A stretch of DNA of 64,000 nucleotides from NCBI GenBank assembly GCA_030248195.1, contig JASAND010015582.1:1-64000 (forward strand), in the 5' to 3' direction. Below the pieces are notes generated by a model. That model saw only the letters and a list, made by a program, of their open reading frames with translations, was not told the origin of the DNA and ran no database searches. Positions 46,429-59,187 of the stretch are shown here, one piece after another. The stretch's first letter is position 1. Every line of letters begins with the position of its first letter. Position numbers and translations under genes: made by a program. Source of the stretch: Trissonchulus latispiculum. Its lineage: Eukaryota > Nematoda > Enoplea > Enoplida > Ironidae.

Positions 46429-47362
46429 CTCCGCCGAAATAGTTTGAAACTCAATTAACCAGAACCAAGCACATGAAAAACATACGTTGTATACATCAAT
46501 TTGTTACATACAATTAATTATCTACTACAAAATTGAAATTTTTGAAAATTTTAAAACTTTAAACGTTTTTGAGAGGTAGACAAATGCCATTATCTACAAA
46601 ATTAGTTTATTCGGAATTCCTGCTACACACTAAGGACAGTCCCCCCCCGTAAATTGGACTCCAGTGACCCCCCCCCCGCAAATTAGTACCCAGTCGAAAC
46701 GGGGGTACGCTCACTCGCTGTATGCTTGTGTGTTAAAGCTCGAAACGAAAACACATGCAGTGCGTGCGCGAATTTTGTGTCTGCTTCGAGTTTTAGACAT
46801 AGGCATAGCGCGCAAAATTCTTTGAAGTGAAGGGTCCAATTTGCGGGGGGGGGTCAGCCGTTAGCGTGCAGAGGATGTGTCACGGTTATAATACATAGAA
46901 TATGACTGCTGTCATACTCTTATGTATTATGTACTCTTGCTTATACTGAATCGATACACATACCGGCTAATTCCACATTTTGCACATTTTGAATACGCCT
47001 ATTAGCTGGATTTTATTGTTTCATGCTAGCTAGAGATTGGTCGAAAAACCATTTTCTGCAAAACTGCTATAACTTTGTTTTAAACAACCCAATAGACTGG
47101 TTTGGTTCGATTAATCCAAATTTGCCCTATTGCGGAGGAACATTTTCCTAGTTAGGCTATAAAACATTTCCAGTCATAACAAAACTCAATTCGAAGTTGT
47201 AAATTTCGTGTCAACGTAGATTTGACAGATTTTCTGGAGCATTATATAACTAGTATAACTGTTGCAGAGCTAAATCCAAAAATGTCCCTCGGCCCCATAT
47301 TAGCTCCATAATGTACACAAAAACAAATTTCGGCAAACTCAGCACCTTTGAGAAATCGATGA
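46429..47362. other. SNRK intron segment with a C/G-run repeat fragment
   Basis: Around 46640-46860 there are C8-C9 and G9 runs with inverted CCCGCAAATTAG and CCAATTTGCGGG, and a fragment shared with 11460-11545. The rest is anonymous. Confidence 0.5.
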
Positions 47363-47608
47363 ATGAATTATTTATGGACCTCTTTCCAGACTAAAAATTG
47401 CGAAAGTTATATAATTTCAAAAAGGATGCACCATATTATTAAATATCGTGGCAGTGTATTTTCTCAAGATGGAAGCCTTGTTAATGAAATGACCAACAGA
47501 CTTAGACTCAGAATAAACATAATATTAAAACGTAAAAAGCAAACACAAGTAGACTCTCTCAGGTCGACAACGAGGCAGAATGGACTACAATACTACAAAT
47601 TTAAGTAA
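47363..47608 (+). pseudogene. Possible non-LTR reverse transcriptase fragment
   Basis: The peptide contains KYRGSVFSQDGSLVNEMTNRLRLRIN, resembling the FKYLGSVIS-DGS-EI-NRI motif found after the palm of many non-LTR reverse transcriptases. About 80 codons are open. No neighbouring domains were found, so this is a short relic at best. Confidence 0.45.
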
Positions 47609-48867
47609 GCTGGCTGAGTAACAACGTCAAGAAAGCTACTAATACAGAGACAGAAATATACATTACATACGAATGAACATACGTAGTGAAAGTGACAGTC
47701 TCTAAACGAAGGCTAAGAACCTTAACAGGATCCTTGGCACGAAATCTTCTATAAGAACGGAACTGAGCTGAGCGGTAAAACCAGATCCAATTAACAAGCC
47801 AGCCGACCTAAGCTTAGGCCAATGAGCTACACACAACTCGAAGTATGCCGCCACGCATTTGTCCAGATTTAAGCATTCTTCACTATTCAAGAACGGAGAA
47901 CTCCTAATCAGTCATTAAACCTGAAGTGAACCTCAATGTATATATACATATGGAATGGACGACCTATAGGTAGGAAAGAATGCATGTATGTACATTAACA
48001 GGAGCATGACAGCCATGGCCAATTCAGACAACCTTCAAAAAATCTCTCCCTTAACACTTTGCTAAAATATAGAAGGTAGCCAGGCTAAAAATATAGCAGA
48101 AAGTGCCACGTTATCAGAAAAAAGGGTCACGTCGATGTCAGTCAGATGTTGTAGTCCTATTACATATAAAATGTCAAGCCTATATATATACGCATATATA
48201 CAAAATGGAATAAAAAGTAAAATGTAAGTAAGCAAAAGCACCATGTAGTAAATGCATCTTTCCGCTAATTGCACTTCGATGATAAAAGCAGTACATATTC
48301 AAGTATGTGTGGTTGTGTGCTTTTCTCTCTCACAAAATGACAGAAAAGTGACATAGGTAGGAAGGTATGTGGATACTAGGTAGAAGGCAATTCCATCAAA
48401 AATATTCATGAGATCAGACCAAAGACATAGCATTATTAGCTGGAAAGGCAAAAAGAGGCTATCAATCAGTTCTCAAAAGAATAGAAAGCCAACAACCCAT
48501 GTAACCTTTTATCGGCGGAAAATCAGAGTAATTAAAATACCTACTAACAGCAATTCTGAAACCTTCCCTCACAAACAGAAAACGTTATATTTATGACGAA
48601 AAAGGAGATCTTTGCCTAAATAAAAGAGCACTACTCTTTAGCTTAGCGACAACCTAAAACGATGTTAAACTTACAATTTAGGCCAATTTCTGGAAGCGTT
48701 GTTCGACGCTTTTCCTTAAACTAATCAAAGTACCAAAAGGTAACAAAACTCAGACTCAGAAATGAGCCAGTGTATAAATTGCATGCATGGCTCTTCATGC
48801 ATTAGCAGTTTAGTATGTCTATTCGAACTTCAGAGAATAAATTTTACATTTCCTAACAACAGAATTT
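47609..48867. other. SNRK intron segment, anonymous
   Basis: AT-rich, no recognised gene. Short open frames here show no family motifs. Confidence 0.5.
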
Positions 48868-49924
48868 CAGGGCTGTTGCGCGGCCTTCCTCAGAAAAAAG
48901 TAATAAAAAGGAATTTTGAAACAGAAAAAAGGAAAAAAGGAATATTTCCGATGGAAACTGGCAAAAATAACAAACTTTAAAGGCTATTTTCTTGCTACTA
49001 CGCTATCGCATTTCATATTATATTTGCTTTAAAAATTTAATTTGATCGGATAGATTCGACGAAGCCGAGCCATGTTACATTGGCATATGAAAATGGCACC
49101 TGAAATGTGTACTGCCGCCTGTAAACTTTTATGCATATATACACAGACTCAAGGCCGCACCCAGGTGGGGGGGGGGTTCAAGGGGTCTAGACCTCCCCTT
49201 TTGGGATGACAAAATGGAAAATTTTTGCTATTTTTATGGCAAAAACAGCTATTTTAAAAAAATGTTCGCGCCTTCGGCGCGATAATAATTAATGTCCAAT
49301 GTACTGTTTTTGGGCAAAAATAAAAAAATTTTCAAATTCTGGGGGGTTCCGCCCCAGATCCCCCGTTGCACTTACCTTGGACCCCCCTTTTCAACATCCT
49401 GGGTGCGGGCCTGCATAGACTTATAGTGGACAGGGACTAGACAGTGGTGGACGTTTTTGATTTTTATGATAAGAAACTACCTACAACCATTAAAATTTGC
49501 GTTGCGTAACAAAACAATACATGCGCTGAACAGAATAAAATCGTTAAAATTTGCTATTTCATGCACTCTAGAAACTTCAAAAGCTCATAGCTTAAATCTA
49601 CACTTTTCCAGCCAAATAGACCAAAATACAATACGTAAAGCCAACTCAAGTTATTATTAAATATAAGTATATATATATATATACGTCCAAAATATAAAAC
49701 CAACTTTGAAATTAAAATCCATACGATCACATCCCGGCGAAGCCGGAAATTTTTGAAAAATATGGGCAAAAATGTAATTTTCGCTCAAAAATTTTAAAAT
49801 TTCCTAGACTTTTTGACGTCAGCCAGAAAAAAAGGAAATAAAAGGAATTTTGGGCAAAAAAAGGAAATAAAAGGAAGGTCTCGAAAAAAAAGGAAATAAA
49901 AGGAAAAAGGAACCGCAACAGGAC
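48868..49924. mobile_element. Probable hAT-like element with AAAGGAAATAAAAGG termini, holding a nested MITE
   Basis: The left end CAGGGCTGTTGCG and right end CGCAACAGGACTG form an imperfect inverted pair, with GAATTT present on both flanks. Subterminal regions are reiterated AAAAAAGGAATA/AAAGGAAATAAAAGG. It contains the complete MITE at 49150-49413. Confidence 0.62.
49150..49413. mobile_element. hAT-like MITE with GGCCGCACCCAGG termini
   Basis: The ends are CAAGGCCGCACCCAGG and, inverted, CCTGGGTGCGGGCCTG. The 8-bp duplications are CACAGACT (49142-49149) and CATAGACT (49414-49421), one mismatch. It contains GCGCCTTCGGCGC and GGGGTTCCGCCCC hairpins. It is 264 bp and non-coding. Confidence 0.88.
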
Positions 49925-51024
49925 TGGAATTTATAATTGAGTAATGCTATGCTATTGCAATGTAGTATACTATGCATGGGCGCAGCGCACCCAGGAGGAT
50001 CCAACCCCCCTTTGCATCTATCCTTTGCAGAAGGGAAAAATTGAGCTAATATCAGTGCATAAAACTAAAAAATATGAAAATTTTTCTCGTCTGTTTTTGT
50101 TTGCGCCAACAGACCTTTCTATTCAAATCTTTTTAAGATTTCTACTACAAATTTATTTCAAACATTTCTTAGTTTCTAGCGGAGGGGGCTAACAACAATT
50201 TCCACTTACTTCTCGTAACTTGTGCTGCAGTAACAAGGAACTCTACTCTTTGTTGAAAATTGTTGCCCCCCTCCCTAAGCGCGTCTGATGAAAGCAAAAA
50301 ATTTTCCTGCTCGACCCCCCCTTCTTCAAAACCTTAGGTGAGCCCCTGGTAGGTAGATAATGGTTAGGGACAAGCTTGGAAGCACGAATCTTCCAGGAGA
50401 AACCGACATCATGAACTATTCAACTGGATTGAACTGGCTAGCTGATTTTGCAGGCTGACCACACGTTTCTTGTGAGGAAATTCATAAGCTAAGCTAAGGC
50501 TGGACGAATGCATTACACCAGTGCCAATGGAACGAACTGAACCACGTGGATGCCTTATGACAACTAAGTAGAAGACAATCTGGCAAGTCGCACTTAGAGA
50601 CAACATAGATAGACAATAATAAAAAGCGGATATCTGATCAGACGAGCAGCTTTAAACTTTCCAGAACAACTACGTACGTATATTATCAACTAACTGGCTT
50701 GTGTCCGGCCAGTATAAACGTCATAAGTGGCCACAAATCAGCTATTTAAATTTGCCAGCAGTGTACTTAATAATGCTAAAGTAAAGAAGATTAAGATTAG
50801 ATTAATGATCACTACGCTTAATTAGCAGCGCCAATAAAGTACCGCTTGACCGGAGGATCGCGATAACGTTTCGACAGAAAAAGCGGTCGAAGGCAGCCGG
50901 CAAACCCCACCAAATATTTATGCCAAAGAACTCAGGGGTACTCATGATTACATAACTGGATGTAGTTTAGAAACTATATATATATTACATAGATTCCCAA
51001 CAGAATTCAATCATATACGTATAT
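49925..51024. other. SNRK intron segment before the tandem array
   Basis: A C-rich fragment at about 49980-50350 (GCACCCAGGAGGATCC, GACCCCCCCTTC) looks like a further MITE relic. The rest is anonymous AT-rich DNA. Confidence 0.45.
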
Positions 51025-53030
51025 ACAAGTAACAAAAATGCTCCGCACAAAAGGGGATAATATGTGTGTTGGGCCTATGTCTATACTTTAAATTCCGGTT
51101 GAGAAAGGCATAAATCCGACACCGCAAAAGTTGCTCAGTTCACTTAGGGCTTTCATTTGATACCAAATTTTACCACTTTTGAAAAATTTTATTTTTGACC
51201 CAAAATCGCCTAAGTCCCACCCCACCCCACCACAACACTCTACAGCCACTTTGGGTATGCAGTTCTATGACAAAAGTTGTTCAGCTCACTTAGGGCTTTC
51301 ATTTGATATCAAAATTGATTACTTTTGACCCAAAATCGCCTAAGTCCCCACCACAGCACTCTATAGCCACTTTGGGAACGCAGTTCTATGACAAAAGTTG
51401 CTCAGCTCACTTAGGGCTTTCATTTGATTCCAAATTTTACCACTTTTGAAAAATTTTATTTTTGACCCAAAATCGCCTAAGTCCCCACCCCACCCCATCA
51501 CAGCACTCTACAGCCACTTTGGGTATGCAGTTCTATGACAAAAGTTGCTCAGCTCACTTAGGGCTTTCATTTGATACCAAATTTGACCACTTTTGAGAAA
51601 CTTTATTTTCGACCATTTGACCCTCCCACCCGACTGACCCTTCAAACGGCAAAGTAGAACCAGCCCAGCAAAATAGGTACATCGGACGGCAAAAAGAATA
51701 CCGGGAATGAGCTGGGCACACCAGAAAACCCCTATAGACAAAGTTTTGAGAGGCCAGGTATAGCCTACTATGGACCTCCAGGAAGCGGTTTCCGACTTGA
51801 CCCTCCAGACGGCAAAGTAGAACCAGCCCAGCAATATAGACACGTCGGACGGCAAAACGGATACCGGGAATGAGCTGGGCACACCAGAAAACCCCTATAG
51901 ACAAAGTTTTGAGAGGCCAGGTAGAGCCTACTATGGACCTCCAGGAAGCGGTTTCCGACTTGACCCTCCCGACGGCAAAGTGGAACCAGCCCAGCAAGAT
52001 GGGTGGGTCTGATGGTAAAACTGACTGCGGGAATCGATTCTCCGTGCCAGAAAACCATTGTATGGAAGATTTGAGCTTTCAAAGTTGAATAGATAGCGAG
52101 AAATTTTGATTTTTCATTTTTCGAATTTTCGCCATTTTTGACGGGCCACTGTGGTCGCTAGGGAAGTGATAGAGAAACGCAACCTGGACCGTTAGTTAGT
52201 TCAATATATGTAATTTCTGAATATAAAAAGAAATCAGCTCCAGCTCGTAACGTTCGACCTGAGCGACGACCACAAAAATGGTCACTTTTCGCTATGAGCC
52301 GACTTTGCGGCGCCACTGCGGCGCTGTGGCGCAGCTGCGGCGCAAAAAAAGTTGTGATTCTTAAATTCTTTAGAGGGTACTACCAGACCCCATAGCCCTT
52401 TAGGTTGGCACACCGCTGTAGATCACGTGAAAGCGGCGAACATTATGTACAATACAACCATCAAATAGGAGAAACCGGAAAAAAAACATCGCCGCCATAA
52501 CCGGTCCGGGGCGCAACTTTTTAACGGTAAGTGATACGGGGCTGAAACTTCACAGACATACTAAACTCGATGTGCTCTACAATTTGCGCATGAAATCTGC
52601 GCAGGATCTGCGCAGGATTTTGCGCAGCTTCTGCGCAGCTTATTTTACACTGTCTCCAGCCACTTTTCACACATATTATAGGAGTCGCTGCCGCGACCCC
52701 TATGATTCAGGGTATTTTTTACCGGGGGGGGGCCAATATGCCTTCTCCCCCCTAATCGCCCCCTCCCGGGACATTTGCTTCCCCCCCCCGGGTTTTTTTC
52801 GTAAAAATGACTATTTTTAGCTTAAATCCTGGCATTTTTGAGAACTTTTTGCCTTTCTATATGTAAAATACGCCAAAAAATACCAATTTTTAGCTTATTT
52901 TTACAAAAATCCCCCCCGGGGGCCACCCCCGGGAAGCCCCCCCCCCCCCCGAAAAAACCCTAAATATATATATATATTTATTTATATATACACACGCATA
53001 TATATAATGTGTGTATATAGGATCATAATA
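51025..53030. repeat. Tandem array unit 1 (about 2.0 kb)
   Basis: It starts ACAAGTAACAAAAATGCTCC. It holds subrepeats sharing TTCTATGACAAAAGTTGCTC, then 163-bp repeats containing ACCAGCCCAGCA (51659, 51822, 51985), GCGCAGGATCTGCGCAGG repeats, and the palindrome TAGGAGTCGC/GCGACCCCTA. It ends with a G-rich insert (52708-52963) and a TA/TG-rich stretch. It differs from units 2-4 in subrepeat number. Confidence 0.92.
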
Positions 53031-55184
53031 ACAAGTAACAAAAATGCTCCGCACAAAGGAGGATAATATGTGTGTGATGGCCTGTGTCTATCCTTAAAAT
53101 TGAGAAAATAAAGACCCAGTTCTATGACAAAAGTTGCTCAGCTCACTTAGGGCTTTCATTTGATACCAAATTTGACCATTTTTGAAAAATTTTATTTTGG
53201 ACCCAAAATCGTCTAAGTCCCCACCCAACCCCACCACAGCACTCTACAGCCACTTTGGGTATGCAGTTCTATGACAAAAGTTGCTCAGCTCACTTAGGGC
53301 TTTCATTTGATGCCAAAGTTCACCACTTTTAAAAATTTTCATTTGTGACCCAAAATCGTCTAAGTCCCCACCTCACCACAGCACTCTACAGCCACTTTAG
53401 GTACGCACTTCTATGACAAAAGTTACTCAGTTCGATGCGGGCTTTCATTTGGTATCAAATTTGACCACTTTTGAAAAATTTCATTTTTGACCGAAAATCG
53501 CCTAAGTCCCCACCCCACCCCACCACAGCACTCTACAGCCACTTTGAGCATGCAGTTCTATGACAAAAGTTGCTCAGCTCGCTTAGGGCTTTCACTTGGT
53601 ACCAAATTTGACCACTTTTGAAAACTTTCATTTTTGACCGAAAATCGCCTAAGTCCCCACCCCACCCCACCACAGCACTCTACAGCCACTTTGAGCATGC
53701 AGTTCTATGACAAAAGTTGCTCAGCTCGCTTAGGGCTTTCATTTGGTACCAAATTTGACCACTTTTGAAAACTTTCATTTTTGACCGAAAATCGCCTAAG
53801 TCCCCACCCCACCCCACCACAGCACTCTACAGCCACTTTGAGCGCTGCAGTTCTATGACAAAAGTTGCTCAGCTCGCTTAGGGCTTTCATTTGGTACCAA
53901 ATTTAACCACTTTTGAAAAATTTTATTTTCGACCACTTGACCCCCTACCCGACTGACCCTTCAAACGGCAAAGTGGAACCAGCCCAGCAAAATAGGTACG
54001 TCGGACGGCAAAACGGATACCGGGAATGAGCTGGGCACACCAGAAAACCCCTATAAACAAAGTTTTGAGAGGCCAGGTAGAGCCTACTATGGACCTCCAG
54101 GAAGCGGTTTCCGACTTGACCCTCCCGACGGCAAAGTGGAACCAGCCCAGCAAGATGGGTGGGTCTGACGGTAAAACTGACTGCGGGAATCGATTCTCCG
54201 TGCCAGAAAACCATTGTATGGAAGATTTGAGCGTTCAAAGTTAAATAGATAGAGAGAAATTTCGATTTCTCATTTTTCGAATTTTCGCCATCTTTGACGG
54301 GCCACTGTGGTCACTAGGGAAGTGATAGAGAAACGCAACCTGGACCGTTAGTTAGTTCAATATATGTAATTTCTGAATATAAAAAGAAATCAGCTCCAGC
54401 TTGTAGCGTTCGACCTGAGCGACGACCACAAAAATGGTCACTTTTCGCTATGAGCCGACTTTGCGGCGCCACTGCGGCGCTGTGGCGCAGTTGCGGCGCA
54501 AAAAAGTTGTGATTCTTAAATTCTTTAGAGGGTACTACTAGACCCCATAGCCCTTTAGGTTGGCCCACCGCTGCAGATCACGTGAAAGCGGCGAACATTA
54601 TGTACAATACAACCATCAAATAGGAGAAACCGGAAAAAAAAACATCGCCGCCATAACCGGTCCGGGGCGCAACTTTTTAACGGTAAGTGATACGGGGCTG
54701 AAACTTCACAGACATACTAAACTCGATGTGCTCTACAATTTGCGCATGAAATCTGCGCAGGATCTGCGCAGGATTTTGCGCAGCTTCTGCGCAGCTTATT
54801 TTACCCTGCCTCCCGCCACTTTTCACACATATTATAGGAGTCGCTGCCGCGCCCCCTATGCTTCAGGGTATTTTGGACCGGGGGGGGGGCAATATGCCTT
54901 CTCCCCCCTAATCGCCCCCTCCCGGGACATTTGCTTCCCCCCCCCGGGTTTTTTTCGTAAAAATGACTATTTTTAGCTTAAATCCTGGCATTTTTGAGAA
55001 CTTTTTGCCTTTCTATATGTAAAATACGCCAAAAAATACCAATTTTTAGCTTATTTTTACAAAAATCCCCCCCGGGGGCCACCCCCGGGAAGCCCCCCCC
55101 GAAAAAACCCTAAATATATATATATATATATTTATTTATATATACACACGCATATATATAATGTGTGTATATAGGATCATAATA
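53031..55184. repeat. Tandem array unit 2 (2154 bp)
   Basis: Same order as unit 1 but with six subrepeats, whose TTCTATGAC starts fall at 53120, 53267, 53409, 53556, 53703 and 53851 (spacing 147, 142, 147, 147, 148), and two copies of the 163-bp repeat. The G-rich insert is at 54864-55113. Confidence 0.95.
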
Positions 55185-57347
55185 ACAAGTAACAAAAATG
55201 CTCCGCACAAAGGAGGATAATATGTGTGTGATGGCCTGTGTCTATCCTTAAAATTGAGAAAATAAAGACCCAGTTCTATGACAAAAGTTGCTCAGCTCAC
55301 TTAGGGCTTTCATTTGATACCAAATTTGACCATTTTTGAAAAATTTTATTTTGGACCCAAAATCGTCTAAGCCCCCACCCAACCCCACCACAGCACTCTA
55401 CAGCCACTTTGGGTATGCAGTTCTATGACAAAAGTTGCTCAGCTCACTTAGGGCTTTCATTTGATGCCAAAGTTCACCACTTTTAAAAATTTTCATTTGT
55501 GACCCAAAATCGTCTAAGTCCCCACCTCACCACAGCACTCTACAGCCACTTTAGGTACGCACTTCTATGACAAAAGTTACTCAGTTCGATGCGGGCTTTC
55601 ATTTGGTATCAAATTTGACCACTTTTGAAAAATTTCATTTTTGACCGAAAATCGCCTAAGTCCCCACCCCACCCCACCACAGCACTCTACAGCCACTTTG
55701 AGCATGCAGTTCTATGACAAAAGTTGCTCAGCTCGCTTAGGGCTTTCACTTGGTACCAAATTTGACCACTTTTGAAAACTTTCATTTTTGACCGAAAATC
55801 GCCTAAGTCCCCACCCCACCCCACCACAGCACTCTACAGCCACTTTGAGCATGCAGTTCTATGACAAAAGTTGCTCAGCTCGCTTAGGGCTTTCATTTGG
55901 TACCAAATTTGACCACTTTTGAAAACTTTCATTTTTGACCGAAAATCGCCTAAGTCCCCACCCCACCCCACCACAGCACTCTACAGCCACTTTGAGCGCT
56001 GCAGTTCTATGACAAAAGTTGCTCAGCTCGCTTAGGGCTTTCATTTGGTACCAAATTTAACCACTTTTGAAAAATTTTATTTTCGACCACTTGACCCCCT
56101 ACCCGACTGACCCTTCAAACGGCAAAGTGGAACCAGCCCAGCAAAATAGGTACGTCGGACGGCAAAACGGATACCGGGAATGAGCTGGGCACACCAGAAA
56201 ACCCCTATAAACAAAGTTTTGAGAGGCCAGGTAGAGCCTACTATGGACCTCCAGGAAGCGGTTTCCGACTTGACCCTCCCGACGGCAAAGTGGAACCAGC
56301 CCAGCAAGATGGGTGGGTCTGACGGTAAAACTGACTGCGGGAATCGATTCTCCGTGCCAGAAAACCATTGTATGGAAGATTTGAGCGTTCAAAGTTAAAT
56401 AGATAGCGAGAAATTTCGATTTCTCATTTTTCGAATTTTCGCCATCTTTGACGGGCCACTGTGGTCACTAGGGAAGTGATAGAGAAACGCAACCTGGACC
56501 GTTAGTTAGTTCAATATATGTAATTTCTGAATATAAAAAGAAATCAGCTCCAGCTTGTAGCGTTCGACCTGAGCGACGACCACAAAAATGGTCACTTTTC
56601 GCTATGAGCCGACTTTGCGGCGCCACTGCGGCGCTGTGGCGCAGTTGCGGCGCAAAAAAGTTGTGATTCTTAAATTCTTTAGAGGGTACTACTAGACCCC
56701 ATAGCCCTTTAGGTTGGCCCACCGCTGCAGATCACGTGAAAGCGGCGAACATTATGTACAATACAACCATCAAATAGGAGAAACCGGAAAAAAAAACATC
56801 GCCGCCATAACCGGTCCGGGGCGCAACTTTTTAACGGTAAGTGATACGGGGCTGAAACTTCACAGACATACTAAACTCGATGTGCTCTACAATTTGCGCA
56901 TGAAATCTGCGCAGGATCTGCGCAGGATTTTGCGCAGCTTCTGCGCAGCTTATTTTACACTGTCTCCAGCCACTTTTCACACATATTATAGGAGTCGCTG
57001 CCGCGACCCCTATGATTCAGGGTATTTTTTACCGGGGGGGGGGGGGCCAATTTGCCTTCTCCCCCCCTAATCGCCCCCTCCCGAGACTTTTGCTTCCCCC
57101 CCGGGTTTTTTTTTCGTAAAAATGACTATTTTTAGCTTAAATCCTGGCATTTTTGAGAACTTTTTGCCTTTCTATATGTAAAATACGCCACAAAATACCA
57201 ATTTTCAGCTCATTTTTACAAAAATCCCCCCCGGGGGCCACCCCCGGGAAGCCCCCCCCCCCCGAAAAAACCCTAAATATATATATATATATATTTATTT
57301 ATATATACACACGCATATATATAATGTGTGTATATAGGATCATAATA
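55185..57347. repeat. Tandem array unit 3 (2163 bp)
   Basis: Nearly identical to unit 2 along its length; matching short frames give identical peptides. The G-rich insert starts at 57018, after the same palindrome as in units 1 and 2. Confidence 0.95.
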
Positions 57348-59179
57348 ACAAGTAACAAAAATGCTCCGCACAAAGGAGGATAATATGTGTGTGATGGCCT
57401 GTGTCTATCCTTAAAATTGAGAAAATAAAGACCCAGTTCTATGACAAAAGTTGCTCAGCTCACTTAGGGCTTTCATTTGATACCAAATTTGACCATTTTT
57501 GAAAAATTTTATTTTGGACCCAAAATCGTCTAAGCCCCCACCCAACCCCACCACAGCACTCTACAGCCACTTTGGGTATGCAGTTCTATGACAAAAGTTG
57601 CTCAGCTCACTTAGGGCTTTCATTTGATGCCAAAGTTCACCACTTTTAAAAATTTTCATTTGTGACCCAAAATCGTCTAAGTCCCCACCTCACCACAGCA
57701 CTCTACAGCCACTTTAGGTACGCACTTCTATGACAAAAGTTACTCAGTTCGATGCGGGCTTTCATTTGGTATCAAATTTGACCACTTTTGAAAAATTTCA
57801 TTTTTGACCGAAAATCGCCTAAGTTCCCACCCCACCCCACCACAGCACTCTACAGCCACTTTGAGCATGCAGTTCTATAACAAAAGTTGCTCAGCTCGCT
57901 TAGGGCTTTCACTTGGTACCAAATTTGACCACTTTTGAAAACTTTCATTTTTGACCGAAAATCGCCTAAGTCCCCACCCCACCCCACCACAGCACTCTAC
58001 AGCCACTTTGAGCATGCAGTTCTATGACAAAAGTTGCTCAGCTCGCTTAGGGCTTTCATTTGGTACCAAATTTGACCACTTTTGAAAACTTTCATTTTTG
58101 ACCGAAAATCGCCTAAGTCCCCACCCCACCCCACCACAGCACTCTACAGCCACTTTGAGCGCTGCAGTTCTATGACAAAAGTTGCTCAGCTCGCTTAGGG
58201 CTTTCATTTGGTACCAAATTTAACCACTTTTGAAAAATTTTATTTTCGACCACTTGACCCCCTACCCGACTGACCCTTCAAACGGCAAAGTGGAACCAGC
58301 CCAGCAAAATAGGTACGTCGGACGGCAAAACGGATACCGGGAATGAGCTGGGCACACCAGAAAACCCCTATAAACAAAGTTTTGAGAGGCCAGGTAGAGC
58401 CTACTATGGACCTCCAGGAAGCGGTTTCCGACTTGACCCTCCCGACGGCAAAGTGGAACCAGCCCAGCAAGATGGGTGGGTCTGACGGTAAAACTGACTG
58501 CGGGAATCGATTCTCCGTGCCAGAAAACCATTGTATGGAAGATTTGAGCGTTCAAAGTTAAATAGATAGCGAGAAATTTCGATTTCTCATTTTTCGAATT
58601 GTCGCCATCTTTGACGGGCCACTGTGGTCACTAGGGAAGTGATAGAGAAACGCAACCTGGACCGTTAGTTAGTTCAATATATGTAATTTCTGAATATAAA
58701 AAGAAATCAGCTCCAGCTTGTAGCGTTCGACCTGAGCGACGACCACAAAAATGGTCACTTTTCGCTATGAGCCGACTTTGCGGCGCCACTGCGGCGCTGT
58801 GGCGCAGTTGCGGCGCAAAAAAAGTTGTGATTCTTAAATTCTTTAGAGGGTACTACTAGACCCCATAGCCCTTTAGGTTGGCCCACCGCTGCAGATCACG
58901 TGAAAGCGGCGAACATTATGTACAATACAACCATCAAATAGGAGAAACCGGAAAAAAAACATCGCCGCCATAACCGGTCCGGGGCGCAACTTTTTAACGG
59001 TAAGTGATACGGGGCTGAAACTTCACAGACATACTAAACTCGATGTGCTCTACAATTTGCGCATGAAATCTGCGCAGGATCTGCGTAGGATTTTGCGCAG
59101 CTTCTGCGCAGCTTATTTTACACTGTCTCCAGCCACTTTTCACACATATTATAGGGGTCGCTGCCGCGACCCCTATGAT
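57348..59179. repeat. Tandem array unit 4, lacking the G-rich insert
   Basis: It matches units 2 and 3 to the closing palindrome, here ATAGGGGTCGC-TGCC-GCGACCCCTAT, a perfect 11-bp stem, and then stops. The G-rich insert and TA stretch are absent, which marks the original end of the repeated sequence. Confidence 0.93.
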
Positions 59180-59187
59180 ACAACAAC

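Noticed and set aside
51508..58561. Repeated open frames (for example 76- and 97-residue frames and their opposite-strand partners) identical between units
   Set aside because: They are identical because the DNA units are near-identical. They overlap on both strands, follow subrepeat boundaries and show no family motif.
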